Shown here: positions 1 through 5,699 of the stretch, piece by piece
Position numbering within the stretch: the first letter of the stretch is position 1
How the letters are laid out: each line of letters opens with the position of its first letter
Translations under genes and position numbers: made by a program
NCBI GenBank assembly: GCA_905193765.1
Contig: CAJJPZ010000135.1
Span: forward strand, 1 to 5,832
Length of the DNA stretch: 5,832 bases
Direction of reading: 5' to 3'
Origin: an uncultured Eubacterium sp.
Lineage (GTDB): Bacteria > Bacillota > Clostridia > Peptostreptococcales > Anaerovoracaceae
Notes under the pieces: generated by a model
What the model was told of the DNA's origin: nothing
The model's database searches: none
Seen by the model: only the letters and a program-made list of their open reading frames with translations

Positions 1-24
1 GTTATCATGTGAAACTTTTGTTGA

Positions 25-60
25 TATTCCGGAAATATCGAAAACGATATTTCCGGAATA
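25..60. promoter_or_regulatory. perfect 16-bp inverted repeat upstream of the cooS promoter
   Basis: The arms TATTCCGGAAATATCG (25-40) and CGATATTTCCGGAATA (45-60) are perfect reverse complements around AAAA. Each arm contains the self-complementary core TTCCGGAA (27-34 and 51-58), with centres 24 bp apart, so the element may hold two operator sites rather than one. Its centre lies about 65 bp upstream of the predicted start site, a usual position for an activator. No T-run follows on either strand, so it is unlikely to be the terminator of an upstream gene. The symmetry is seen directly. Regulator binding is inferred, and I do not recognise the site as belonging to a known family. Confidence 0.6.
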
Positions 61-72
61 ATTAAAAAACAC

Positions 73-101
73 TTTACAAAACCCCTTCCGTGTTTTATAA
101 T
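73..101 (+). promoter_or_regulatory. sigma-70/SigA-type promoter for cooS
   Basis: TTTACA (73-78) and TATAAT (96-101) are separated by exactly 17 bp. This gives a perfect -10 and a -35 one base from consensus. The start site is predicted near 107-109, leaving a leader of about 96 bases before the cooS start codon. It is the best housekeeping promoter I see in the window. I found no comparable one before the transporter genes, so cooS and the transporter may share this transcript. Confidence 0.72.
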
Positions 102-107
102 CATATC

Positions 108-122
108 AATTCCGTAGGAATT
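108..122. promoter_or_regulatory. palindrome on the predicted transcription start (putative operator)
   Basis: AATTCC, GTA, GGAATT is a perfect 6-bp inverted repeat with a 3-bp centre, beginning 6 bp after the -10 box. This is a typical repressor position. It shares the TTCC/GGAA half-sites with the upstream repeat at 25-60 but has a different spacer. The symmetry is seen directly; the operator role is inferred. Confidence 0.45.
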
Positions 123-144
123 ATAGGTATATGTAAGCAGGTTC

Positions 145-186
145 CAGCCGATGCGTACCGGCATATGGCGTATCCGGTACGGGCTG
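145..186 (+). promoter_or_regulatory. leader hairpin just before the cooS ribosome binding site
   Basis: CAGCC (145-149) pairs with GGCTG (182-186), and CGTACCGG (154-161) pairs with CCGGTACG (174-181). The only interruption is a 4-base bulge (GATG, 150-153). The 12-base loop could add ATA/TAT pairs. The stem ends 5 bases before the AGGAGG at 192-197, so the Shine-Dalgarno site stays exposed. A role in mRNA stability or translational control is inferred. It matches no riboswitch class I know. Confidence 0.5.
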
Positions 187-203
187 AATACAGGAGGATA
201 TAA

Positions 204-2216
204 ATGAAGAAAATCTCAGACATCGAACTCAGACAGTGGATCGATGAAAGCGGGCATCATCACGATCATCACCACCATCACCATGATGACGATTTCCACG
301 ACTATACGAAAGCCGTGAACGAATACAGAAAGACTTTCCCTGACAAGCAGCAGGTCATAGAACAGACTCCCGACCCTGCAGTCAGAGAGATGCTGCTGCA
401 TATGCAGGAGCTCGGCATCGAAACTACTTTCGACAGGTTCGACCGGCAGCAGCCTCAGTGTACCTTCGGTCTGGCAGGGATATGCTGCCGCAACTGCTAC
501 ATGGGGCCTTGCCGCATCACAAAAAAATGTACGAAGGGAGTCTGCGGTGCTAATGCCGATGTGATCGTCGCCCGTAACATGCTCAGAGCAGTGGCGTCAG
601 GAGCAGCTGCCCACGGCGCCAGAGGCAGAGAAAGCATGCTGGCTCTGAAAAAAGCAGCCGAAGGCAGCATCGACCTCCCTATCGAAGGCGAAGCAAAAGT
701 AAGAGCTGTCTGTCAGACATACGGCATCGATACCGAAAGAAAGACGCTTGAGCAGCTCGCGTCAGAAATTGCAGACATACTTCTCGAAGACCTTTCCAGA
801 ACGGTTCCCGCACCCCACAGGACGCTGCAGGCCTTCGCCCCGGCTGAACGAAAAAAACGCTGGGAAGATCTCGGCATCCTGCCGGTAAGCGTCTACCATG
901 AGGTTTTCGAAAGTCTCCACAGGACCAGCACCGGTACCGACGGCGACTGGCAGAGCATCATGAAACAGTTCCTGCGTACAGGCGCAGCCTTTGCATGGAC
1001 CAGCTGTCTCGGCAGCTCCATTGCCATGGACTGTCTCTACGGCCTTCCCCAGCGCCGCCGCACCATGATGAACGTGGGCGCACTGAAAAAAGGCTGGGTG
1101 AACATCGCTGTCCACGGTCATTCGCCGCTGCTTGTCAGCGAGATCGTCCGCACCGGCCAGTCTGAGGAATATCAGGCAAAGGCAAAAGCGGCCGGAGCCG
1201 AAGGCATCCAGTTCTACGGCATATGCTGCTCAGGACTTTCGGCGATGTACCGCTACGGCGGAGTCATCCCCCTTTCCAATGCAGTTGGCGCTGAGATGAT
1301 CCTGGGTACAGGAGCTCTCGACCTGTGGGTGGCTGACGTGCAGGACGTGTTCCCTTCCATCATGGAGGTGGCAAAATGTTTCAAAACCACAGTCGTGACC
1401 ACCAGCGATTCTGCAAGGCTCCCTGAAGCCGAACACTATGCTCTCGATCACGAACATTCGAACCTTGACGAGATCCATGATATCGCAGTGAAGATCGTTG
1501 AGCGTGCCATCGAAAGCTACAGTGACCGCCGGGATGTGCCGGTGTCCATACCTCAGTATGAAGTGGAAGCTGAAACAGGCTTCTCTGCTGAATTCGCAGC
1601 ATCACATTTCGGCATGGACAAGATAGCCGAAGCGCTGGCCGACGGCAGGATCAGAGGCATCGTCAACCTTGTTGGCTGCAGCAATCCGAGGGTCGTCTAT
1701 GAAAAGGCCATCGTCGAAGTCGCAGAGATACTGCTGAAGCACGGCATCCTCATCATGACCAACGGCTGTGCATCTTTCCCGCTGATGAAACTGGGCTACT
1801 GCTCCATAAAGGCGCTGGATCAGACCGCCGAAGGACTGCGTGACTTCCTGGGTGACGTCCCTCCCGTATGGCACATGGGGGAATGTCTCGACAATGCCAG
1901 AGCGTCTGCGCTATTCAGTCAGGTCGCTGCAAAGTCAGGCCACGCCATCAAGGATATGCCCTTCGCCTTCATCAGCCCTGAGTGGTCCAACGAAAAAGGC
2001 ATCTGCGCAGCGCTGGCGTTCCGCCTGCTGGGCATGGATTCCTACCACAGCGTTTACGCCCCTACCCAGGGTTCTGCAAAGGTGACAGAGTTCATGGAGC
2101 GCGGAACCAAGCCGCTGCTGGGTTCCGAGATGATCGTGAATGTTGACCACATCGCACTGGCAGACAGGATCGTGGCAGACCTTGAGAAGAAAAGGCAGGC
2201 GCTTGGCTGGAAATGA
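204..2216 (+). CDS. cooS: non-canonical Ni-CODH family protein (CooS homologue) with Cys-to-Asp change in the C-cluster motif
   Basis: This is a 670-residue homologue of the catalytic subunit of anaerobic carbon monoxide dehydrogenase. The start has AGGAGG (192-197) 6 bases ahead. Residues 18-33 form a His/Asp-rich stretch (10 His) within an N-terminal extension of about 47 residues relative to CODH-II. D- and B-cluster cysteines are present: C86, C94, C95, C98, C103, C114; the loop before C114 is 3 residues short and carries an extra C109. C-cluster equivalents retained are H306, C342, C492, C522 and C561, along with the active-site lysine K598 (in PEWSNEK) and H137. The CODH-II Cys333 position, in the conserved GALDxxVxDVQC context, is D381. 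CODH-II His96 and His99 align with R140 and E143. About 11 residues are missing between C522 and C561. Family membership is secure. CO oxidation is doubtful, and a hybrid Fe-S-oxo cluster as in CooS-V is a real alternative. The protein is expected to be a cytoplasmic homodimer. No cooC or cooF lies nearby. Confidence 0.93.
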   Translation: MKKISDIELRQWIDESGHHHDHHHHHHDDDFHDYTKAVNEYRKTFPDKQQVIEQTPDPAVREMLLHMQELGIETTFDRFDRQQPQCTFGLAGICCRNCYMGPCRITKKCTKGVCGANADVIVARNMLRAVASGAAAHGARGRESMLALKKAAEGSIDLPIEGEAKVRAVCQTYGIDTERKTLEQLASEIADILLEDLSRTVPAPHRTLQAFAPAERKKRWEDLGILPVSVYHEVFESLHRTSTGTDGDWQSIMKQFLRTGAAFAWTSCLGSSIAMDCLYGLPQRRRTMMNVGALKKGWVNIAVHGHSPLLVSEIVRTGQSEEYQAKAKAAGAEGIQFYGICCSGLSAMYRYGGVIPLSNAVGAEMILGTGALDLWVADVQDVFPSIMEVAKCFKTTVVTTSDSARLPEAEHYALDHEHSNLDEIHDIAVKIVERAIESYSDRRDVPVSIPQYEVEAETGFSAEFAASHFGMDKIAEALADGRIRGIVNLVGCSNPRVVYEKAIVEVAEILLKHGILIMTNGCASFPLMKLGYCSIKALDQTAEGLRDFLGDVPPVWHMGECLDNARASALFSQVAAKSGHAIKDMPFAFISPEWSNEKGICAALAFRLLGMDSYHSVYAPTQGSAKVTEFMERGTKPLLGSEMIVNVDHIALADRIVADLEKKRQALGWK

Positions 2217-2233
2217 GGCTGCCAGCGCAGTGC

Positions 2234-2336
2234 CGGCGGTGAGTTTGAGCCATAAAGGCCCCGCCGAAGGATCACGAAGGTGATGACTCGACGGTAATGA
2301 CCCGATGAGGGCCTAGACGCCCCAATGACGGCTCAA
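2234..2336 (+). promoter_or_regulatory. candidate structured RNA between cooS and the binding-protein gene
   Basis: Nested complementary segments lie in this gap: TTGAGCC (2245-2251) with GGCTCAA (2330-2336), AGGCCC (2256-2261) with GGGCCT (2309-2314), and ATCAC (2271-2275) with GTGAT (2280-2284) around GAAG. CGCCG (2262-2266) can also pair with CGACG (2289-2293) with one mismatch. A competing stem, CGGCGG (2234-2239) with CCGCCG (2261-2266), would disrupt the middle of this fold, which is what a switch would need. The pairings are seen in the sequence; function is inferred. I do not recognise a known riboswitch class. Confidence 0.35.
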
Positions 2337-2376
2337 TGGTAGAAAAATACGATATTTTTTGAAATAAATCTACCAT
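2336..2376 (+). promoter_or_regulatory. hairpin with AT-rich loop in the leader of the binding-protein gene
   Basis: ATGGTAGA (2336-2343) and TCTACCAT (2369-2376) form a perfect 8-bp stem around a 25-base AT-rich loop. The loop contains a weak AAAATA/TATTTT inner pairing and a run of six T at 2355-2360. It directly follows the putative structured RNA. It could be a weak terminator or processing site after cooS, but the stem adjoining the T-run is AT-only, so strong termination is unlikely. Confidence 0.35.
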
Positions 2377-2421
2377 CGCATCTCATCGCCACTCAGAACA
2401 GATGATGAAACGCTTTAACTG

Positions 2422-2453
2422 CCCGGCAGGAGTTGATCCGCCGCCGGGATTTT
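2422..2453 (+). promoter_or_regulatory. GC-rich hairpin followed by a short T-run, upstream of the binding-protein start
   Basis: CCCGGC (2422-2427) pairs with GCCGGG (2443-2448) across a 15-base loop, and ATTTT (2449-2453) follows. The loop contains AGGAG (2428-2432). This could act as an attenuator or weak terminator 26 bases before the start codon at 2480. The T-run is short, so termination would be partial at best. It lies within an in-frame upstream extension of the downstream gene, which I judge non-coding. Confidence 0.35.
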
Positions 2454-2479
2454 GCATAGATAACAGGAGTATACAGAAA

Positions 2480-3454
2480 ATGACGAAGGCAAAGAAAAGG
2501 ATACAGACCGTCGCTGCGCTGCTGGTGCTGGCTCTGCTGGTGAGCAGCGCGGTCTACTACAAATATGATTCGCTGCGCAGCGGGTGGCAGGCGGCGGATG
2601 CACAGGAGACTGTGACGCTGAAGATCGCCTATCTGCCCATAACCCACGCACTGCCGCTCTTCGAAGCGAAGAAGCTACTGGAAGAAGAGAACAGCAACGT
2701 GCAGGTGGAGCTCGTGAAATACGGTGGCTGGAGCGAACTGATGGATGCGCTGAACACCAGCCGTGTGGACGGAGCTTCCGTGCTCATAGAAATGGCGATG
2801 AAATCCCGTGAGCAGGGCATTCCGCTGAAGCTGGCGATGCTTGGCCACAGAGACGGCAACGTGGTGATAACCTCAAAAAACATCAGCAAACCCGCACAGC
2901 TCAAGGGAAAGACTTTTGCCATACCTAACACCCAGTCGTCCCACAACATACTGCTGCAGACCCTCCTTGAAAAGAACGGCATGTCGGCAGATGATGTAAA
3001 GATACTGGAAATGGCTCCGACAGAGATGCCGGCGGCGCTGCAGAGCGGTCAGATAGACGGCTACTGCGTTGCAGAACCTTTCGGCGCCAAAGCGGTGGAC
3101 GCAGGCATCGGACAGGTGTTCGCCACATCTGAAGAACTGTGGGGAGACTCCATATGCTGCGGCATCGTGCTAAACGAAGATGCAGTCAAAGACAAGGGAT
3201 CCGCCATCGAGACTTTCCGTGAGGCTTACAAGGATGCCGGAGCGAAACTGGGCGAAAAGGAAAGCGCAGCTATCGCCGAAGAATACCTTGGACAGAACAA
3301 AAACATCGTCGGTCTGTCGCTGCAGTGGATATCCTTCGACGACCTGAACGTGACGAAGACAGCCTACGACAGCCTGACGGACAAAGTAAAGTCATACGGA
3401 CTCAGCAGCCAGCCGCCTTCATATGAAGACTTCGTGCTGCAGCAGGGCAGATGA
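2480..3454 (+). CDS. ABC transporter substrate-binding protein, NrtA/SsuA/TauA (NMT1-like) family
   Basis: This 324-residue extracytoplasmic protein captures a small solute and delivers it to the permease encoded downstream. The start at 2480 is chosen because AGGAG (2465-2469) lies 10 bases ahead and the basic MTKAKKR plus hydrophobic segment (about 11-27) then form a normal signal. An in-frame ATG at 2402 has no ribosome binding site and would bury that signal. The mature domain starts near TVTLKIAYLP (44-53). Family-like elements include ALPLFEAKK (57-65), YGGWSELMDAL (81-91), GHRDGNVVI (122-130), ALQSGQIDGYCVAEPFGAKAV (186-206) and a Cys pair in DSICCGIV (223-230). No lipobox cysteine follows the hydrophobic segment. 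ADA before Q42 could be a signal peptidase I site; otherwise the protein is membrane-anchored. The solute cannot be read from sequence: nitrate, nitrite, cyanate, bicarbonate and sulfonates are all carried by relatives. Confidence 0.85.
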   Translation: MTKAKKRIQTVAALLVLALLVSSAVYYKYDSLRSGWQAADAQETVTLKIAYLPITHALPLFEAKKLLEEENSNVQVELVKYGGWSELMDALNTSRVDGASVLIEMAMKSREQGIPLKLAMLGHRDGNVVITSKNISKPAQLKGKTFAIPNTQSSHNILLQTLLEKNGMSADDVKILEMAPTEMPAALQSGQIDGYCVAEPFGAKAVDAGIGQVFATSEELWGDSICCGIVLNEDAVKDKGSAIETFREAYKDAGAKLGEKESAAIAEEYLGQNKNIVGLSLQWISFDDLNVTKTAYDSLTDKVKSYGLSSQPPSYEDFVLQQGR

Positions 3455-3632
3455 CAGAGACGGCTGCGCCATATGGACGGCATCCATCACGACCACAGTG
3501 AGCTGCATCTGACATCCGGTGACTCCGCTGATACATACCCGTGGTCTGAGCGACCTTCCGTCCTGAAGAACACCGGAATACGATATGCGCTCATTTAATG
3601 ACGCACCTCGAAATGATTCAAGGAGATAAATC

Positions 3633-4397
3633 ATGAAAAAAACAAGATCATATATAAATTCATTCGCAGTCCTGATCATACTCTGGGAGCTGCTGGCTGT
3701 CTCCGGGCTTTTCCCGGAAAGCCTGTTCCCGTCGCCGGTCCGGACTGCGGAGGCGCTGGGGCGCAGGATAGCCTCAGGTGCACTGCTGCTGGATATAGGC
3801 GCCAGCATGTACAGATTTTTCATAGGTTACATAACATCGGTCATTGCGGCGGTGGTGCTGGGGCTGCTGCTTGGGTGGTTCGCCGGAGCATGGCGTTACG
3901 TCGATCCTGTGGTCCAGTTCCTGCGCCCCATATCACCGGTAGCATGGCTGCCTTTCATCGTGCTGTGGGTGGGTATCGGAGACGTTCCTGCCATCGTGAT
4001 AATTTTCATCGCAGCCTTTTTCCCGGTACTGCTGACCACCGTCACTGCTGTGGGGAACATCGATCCGGTCTACCTGAAGATCTCGGACAATTTCGGTCTT
4101 GGCAGGGCTCAGACTCTGCTGGGTATAGTCTTCCCGGCGATTTTCCCGCAGATAGCCAATGCACTGCATATCGCAGTAGGTACTGCCTGGATATTCCTGG
4201 TAGTCGGTGAAATGGCAGGCTCCCAGTCGGGTCTCGGATATCTCATCACAGACGCCCGCAACAACCTGCAGACAGATACGCTGATGGCAGCCATCATCGC
4301 CATCGGCATCATCGGTATCGTGCTGGATCTGCTGATCCGCCATGCACAGCAGCATGTGGAACGCATCTGGGGATTCAGCAGGAGCGAAGAAAAATAG
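3633..4397 (+). CDS. ABC transporter permease, SsuC/TauC/NrtB family
   Basis: This 254-residue inner-membrane permease is expected to form the channel as a dimer with the ATPase encoded downstream. AGGAG (3621-3625) lies 7 bases before the start. About six hydrophobic segments are visible: near 9-27, 62-88, 104-118, 119-140, 178-198 and 215-236. The family signature PISPVAWLPFIVLWVGIGD spans 99-117. The cytoplasmic coupling loop (about 149-173) reads ISDNFGLGRAQTLLGIVFP, where DNFG stands in for the EAA motif, followed by the usual Gly and the PxIFP end. GEMAGSQSGLGYLI (192-205) is also typical of the group. Length is normal and the gene appears intact. It starts 178 bases after the binding-protein gene, unusually far for ABC subunits. 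Confidence 0.92.
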   Translation: MKKTRSYINSFAVLIILWELLAVSGLFPESLFPSPVRTAEALGRRIASGALLLDIGASMYRFFIGYITSVIAAVVLGLLLGWFAGAWRYVDPVVQFLRPISPVAWLPFIVLWVGIGDVPAIVIIFIAAFFPVLLTTVTAVGNIDPVYLKISDNFGLGRAQTLLGIVFPAIFPQIANALHIAVGTAWIFLVVGEMAGSQSGLGYLITDARNNLQTDTLMAAIIAIGIIGIVLDLLIRHAQQHVERIWGFSRSEEK

Positions 4398-4451
4398 CAT
4401 CTGACCAGCGGTCCATGCCATAACCCATGTCATACATATATGGACAGTACC

Positions 4452-4495
4452 ACCTTTGCTCCGGCACGCAGGTCACTGCGCCCCAGAGCAAAGGT
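4452..4495 (+). repeat. long imperfect hairpin between permease and ATPase genes
   Basis: ACCTTTGCTC (4452-4461) pairs perfectly with GAGCAAAGGT (4486-4495). Inside, GG (4463-4464) can pair with CC (4483-4484), and CGCAG (4467-4471) pairs with CTGCG (4476-4480) around a GTCA tetraloop. That makes about 17 bp in 44 bases. No T-run follows, so it is not a standard intrinsic terminator. It starts 55 bases after the permease stop, a position suited to 3'-end protection or RNase processing; that role is inferred. Confidence 0.6.
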
Positions 4496-4530
4496 CCAGC
4501 ATTCCGAAAACCTGCGGATATAGATATGGC

Positions 4531-4555
4531 CCTGCACTGCAAGGAGCATTGCAGG
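4531..4555 (+). repeat. second intergenic hairpin
   Basis: CCTGCACTGC (4531-4540) pairs with GCATTGCAGG (4546-4555), nine of ten positions matching, around the loop AAGGA. It lies 35 bases after the larger hairpin. The loop exposes an AGGA, but no start codon follows at a suitable distance with a long frame. Confidence 0.5.
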
Positions 4556-4630
4556 AAATGACCTGCATATCATGGCAGCATTCTCCGGGTGGCTGTCCAT
4601 CTGCACCGCAGTTCTTTCTCGTCTCTGTCA

Positions 4631-4649
4631 CGGATCGGAACATGATCCG
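4631..4649 (+). repeat. third intergenic hairpin
   Basis: CGGATC (4631-4636) and GATCCG (4644-4649) form a perfect 6-bp stem around GGAACAT. It is short and could be chance alone, but with the two larger hairpins it adds to a structured spacer. Confidence 0.35.
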
Positions 4650-4813
4650 AAGACCTGCTGATGAGAACTGATCCCGATGCCGCATCAGGACTGCCCCATG
4701 ATCATACACACTCCGGCAGCATTCTCAGGCCGGCGGGCCAGGCGGCGCCACAGCCCGTGATACTGCATCAGCTCTCTAACACTGTAACATCCCACGAAAG
4801 GAAGTGACAGCCT

Positions 4814-5587
4814 ATGGCTTTTATAGAAGTAAAAAACGCAAATAAACGATATATACAGAACGACCGTGAATTTACAGCCCTGGACAACGTCTCACTGGAG
4901 ATACAGCATGGCGAATTCATATGCCTGCTGGGTCCCAGCGGCTGTGGTAAGACGACTCTCCTTAACATGATGGCAGGGTTCAAAAAACCCGACTCCGGCA
5001 CGATAACCATAGATGGCAGACCTGTGACGAAACCATCATCGGAATATGTGACGATATTCCAGCACTACGGCCTGCTGCCGTGGCAGAGCGTGGAACGCAA
5101 CGTGATGCTGGGACTGCTGGCAAAGAAAACGCCGAAAGACGAAGCGCGCAGGATAGCAGACGAATACCTGACGCTGGTAGGCCTGGAAAAGTTCAAGGAT
5201 GCACGACCGGTCCAGCTCTCCGGCGGCCAGCAGCAGAGAGTTTCCATAGCGAGAGCCCTCGCCGTTTCCCCGCAGATCCTGTTCATGGATGAGCCTTTTG
5301 CAGCCCTGGACGCCATCAACCGTCTGAAAATGCAGGACGACATCCACCGCATCGCCGAAGACAAAAAAATAACGACGGTCTTCGTCACCCATGACATCGA
5401 AGAAGCCGTGACACTGGCCGACAGGATCGTCATCATGACCCCGAACCCCGGCAGGATCAAAAGCATCGTCCACGTGCCGCTGGGCAAGAACCGCGACCGT
5501 ACATCAGACGATTTCCTGAAGATACGCGACAAGGTCTTCGAGATATTCGAGATGAAACCGGACAAGAAGATAGAGTACTATATATAA
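4814..5587 (+). CDS. ABC transporter ATP-binding protein, SsuB/TauB/NrtD family
   Basis: This 257-residue cytoplasmic ATPase powers the importer. All nucleotide-binding motifs are present: Walker A GPSGCGKTT (40-48), Q-loop Q83 in FQHYGLLPW (82-90), signature LSGGQQQR (135-142), Walker B ILFMDEP (155-161) with catalytic E160, D-loop AALD (163-166) and switch histidine H193 in VTHD. FQHYGLLPW, PFAALDAINR and HDIEEAVTLADRI are typical of nitrate/sulfonate/taurine importers. The length fits a stand-alone ATPase; there is no C-terminal binding-protein domain as in NrtC. The ribosome binding site is moderate, AGGA (4799-4802), 11 bases ahead. An adenine-rich, slightly weaker translation start and the 416-base leader may lower its expression relative to the binding protein. 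Confidence 0.94.
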   Translation: MAFIEVKNANKRYIQNDREFTALDNVSLEIQHGEFICLLGPSGCGKTTLLNMMAGFKKPDSGTITIDGRPVTKPSSEYVTIFQHYGLLPWQSVERNVMLGLLAKKTPKDEARRIADEYLTLVGLEKFKDARPVQLSGGQQQRVSIARALAVSPQILFMDEPFAALDAINRLKMQDDIHRIAEDKKITTVFVTHDIEEAVTLADRIVIMTPNPGRIKSIVHVPLGKNRDRTSDDFLKIRDKVFEIFEMKPDKKIEYYI

Positions 5588-5648
5588 GCGATCCCGGCCC
5601 CTGACGGAAAATGCGACAGCAGGGTCGGTATACTACCAACACTTTTAC

Positions 5649-5678
5649 TCCCACAGGCAAATGTCTGTGGGATTTTTT
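5649..5678 (+). terminator. intrinsic terminator of the cooS-transporter gene set
   Basis: TCCCACAG (5649-5656) pairs with CTGTGGGA (5665-5672), extended by G-T and C-G pairs to a 4-base loop, and is followed at once by six T (5673-5678). It lies 61 bases after the ATPase stop. This is a textbook Rho-independent terminator on the + strand. The opposite strand has no matching T-run, so it is one-directional. Confidence 0.92.
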
Positions 5679-5699
5679 CCCGTCATGCGGATCGATTAT

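Larger units (their letters stand above)
4398..4813 (+). other. 416-base gap inside the transporter gene set, rich in hairpins, no convincing gene
   Basis: The gap separates permease and ATPase genes that normally adjoin or overlap. It holds three clear hairpins (4452-4495, 4531-4555, 4631-4649) and a looser CTGATG (4658-4663)/CATCAG (4683-4688) pairing. The 12-base repeat GGCAGCATTCTC occurs at 4574-4585 and 4715-4726. A 71-codon reading frame at 4456-4671 starts inside the first hairpin, has no ribosome binding site and reads as a low-similarity Cys/Pro-rich peptide, so I regard it as non-coding. No consensus promoter was found. The stretch may be a processed or stabilised mRNA segment, a decayed gene or an old insertion. 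Confidence 0.6.

Noticed and set aside
25..60. Inverted repeat as terminator of an upstream gene
   Set aside because: No T-run follows the stem on either strand, and its position relative to a consensus promoter fits an operator better.
762..1121. Opposite-strand open frames within cooS and the transporter genes
   Set aside because: They are shadows of the coding frames: no ribosome binding sites, no recognisable domains, and they overlap well-supported genes entirely.
2245..2320. Resemblance to TPP and fluoride riboswitches (TGATG, TAATG and AGGG pieces)
   Set aside because: The TPP CUGAGA box and the paired arms around UAAU are absent. For fluoride, a GAGT/ACTC pseudoknot is possible but the second stem does not form. 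The downstream gene also does not fit either class on sequence alone.
2402..2479. Upstream in-frame start for the substrate-binding protein (26 extra residues)
   Set aside because: It has no Shine-Dalgarno sequence, contains a GC hairpin, and would place a Pro-rich stretch before the signal segment. The ATG at 2480 has AGGAG and a normal signal start.
3473..3598. A 41-codon frame between binding-protein and permease genes, with HHDH near its start
   Set aside because: No ribosome binding site precedes it, the rest of the peptide shows no domain-like pattern, and such a frame is expected by chance in a 178-base gap. The His cluster alone is not enough.
4456..4671. 71-codon open frame in the permease-ATPase gap
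   Set aside because: It begins inside a strong hairpin, lacks a ribosome binding site, and has a similarly open opposite frame, as expected of GC-moderate non-coding DNA.
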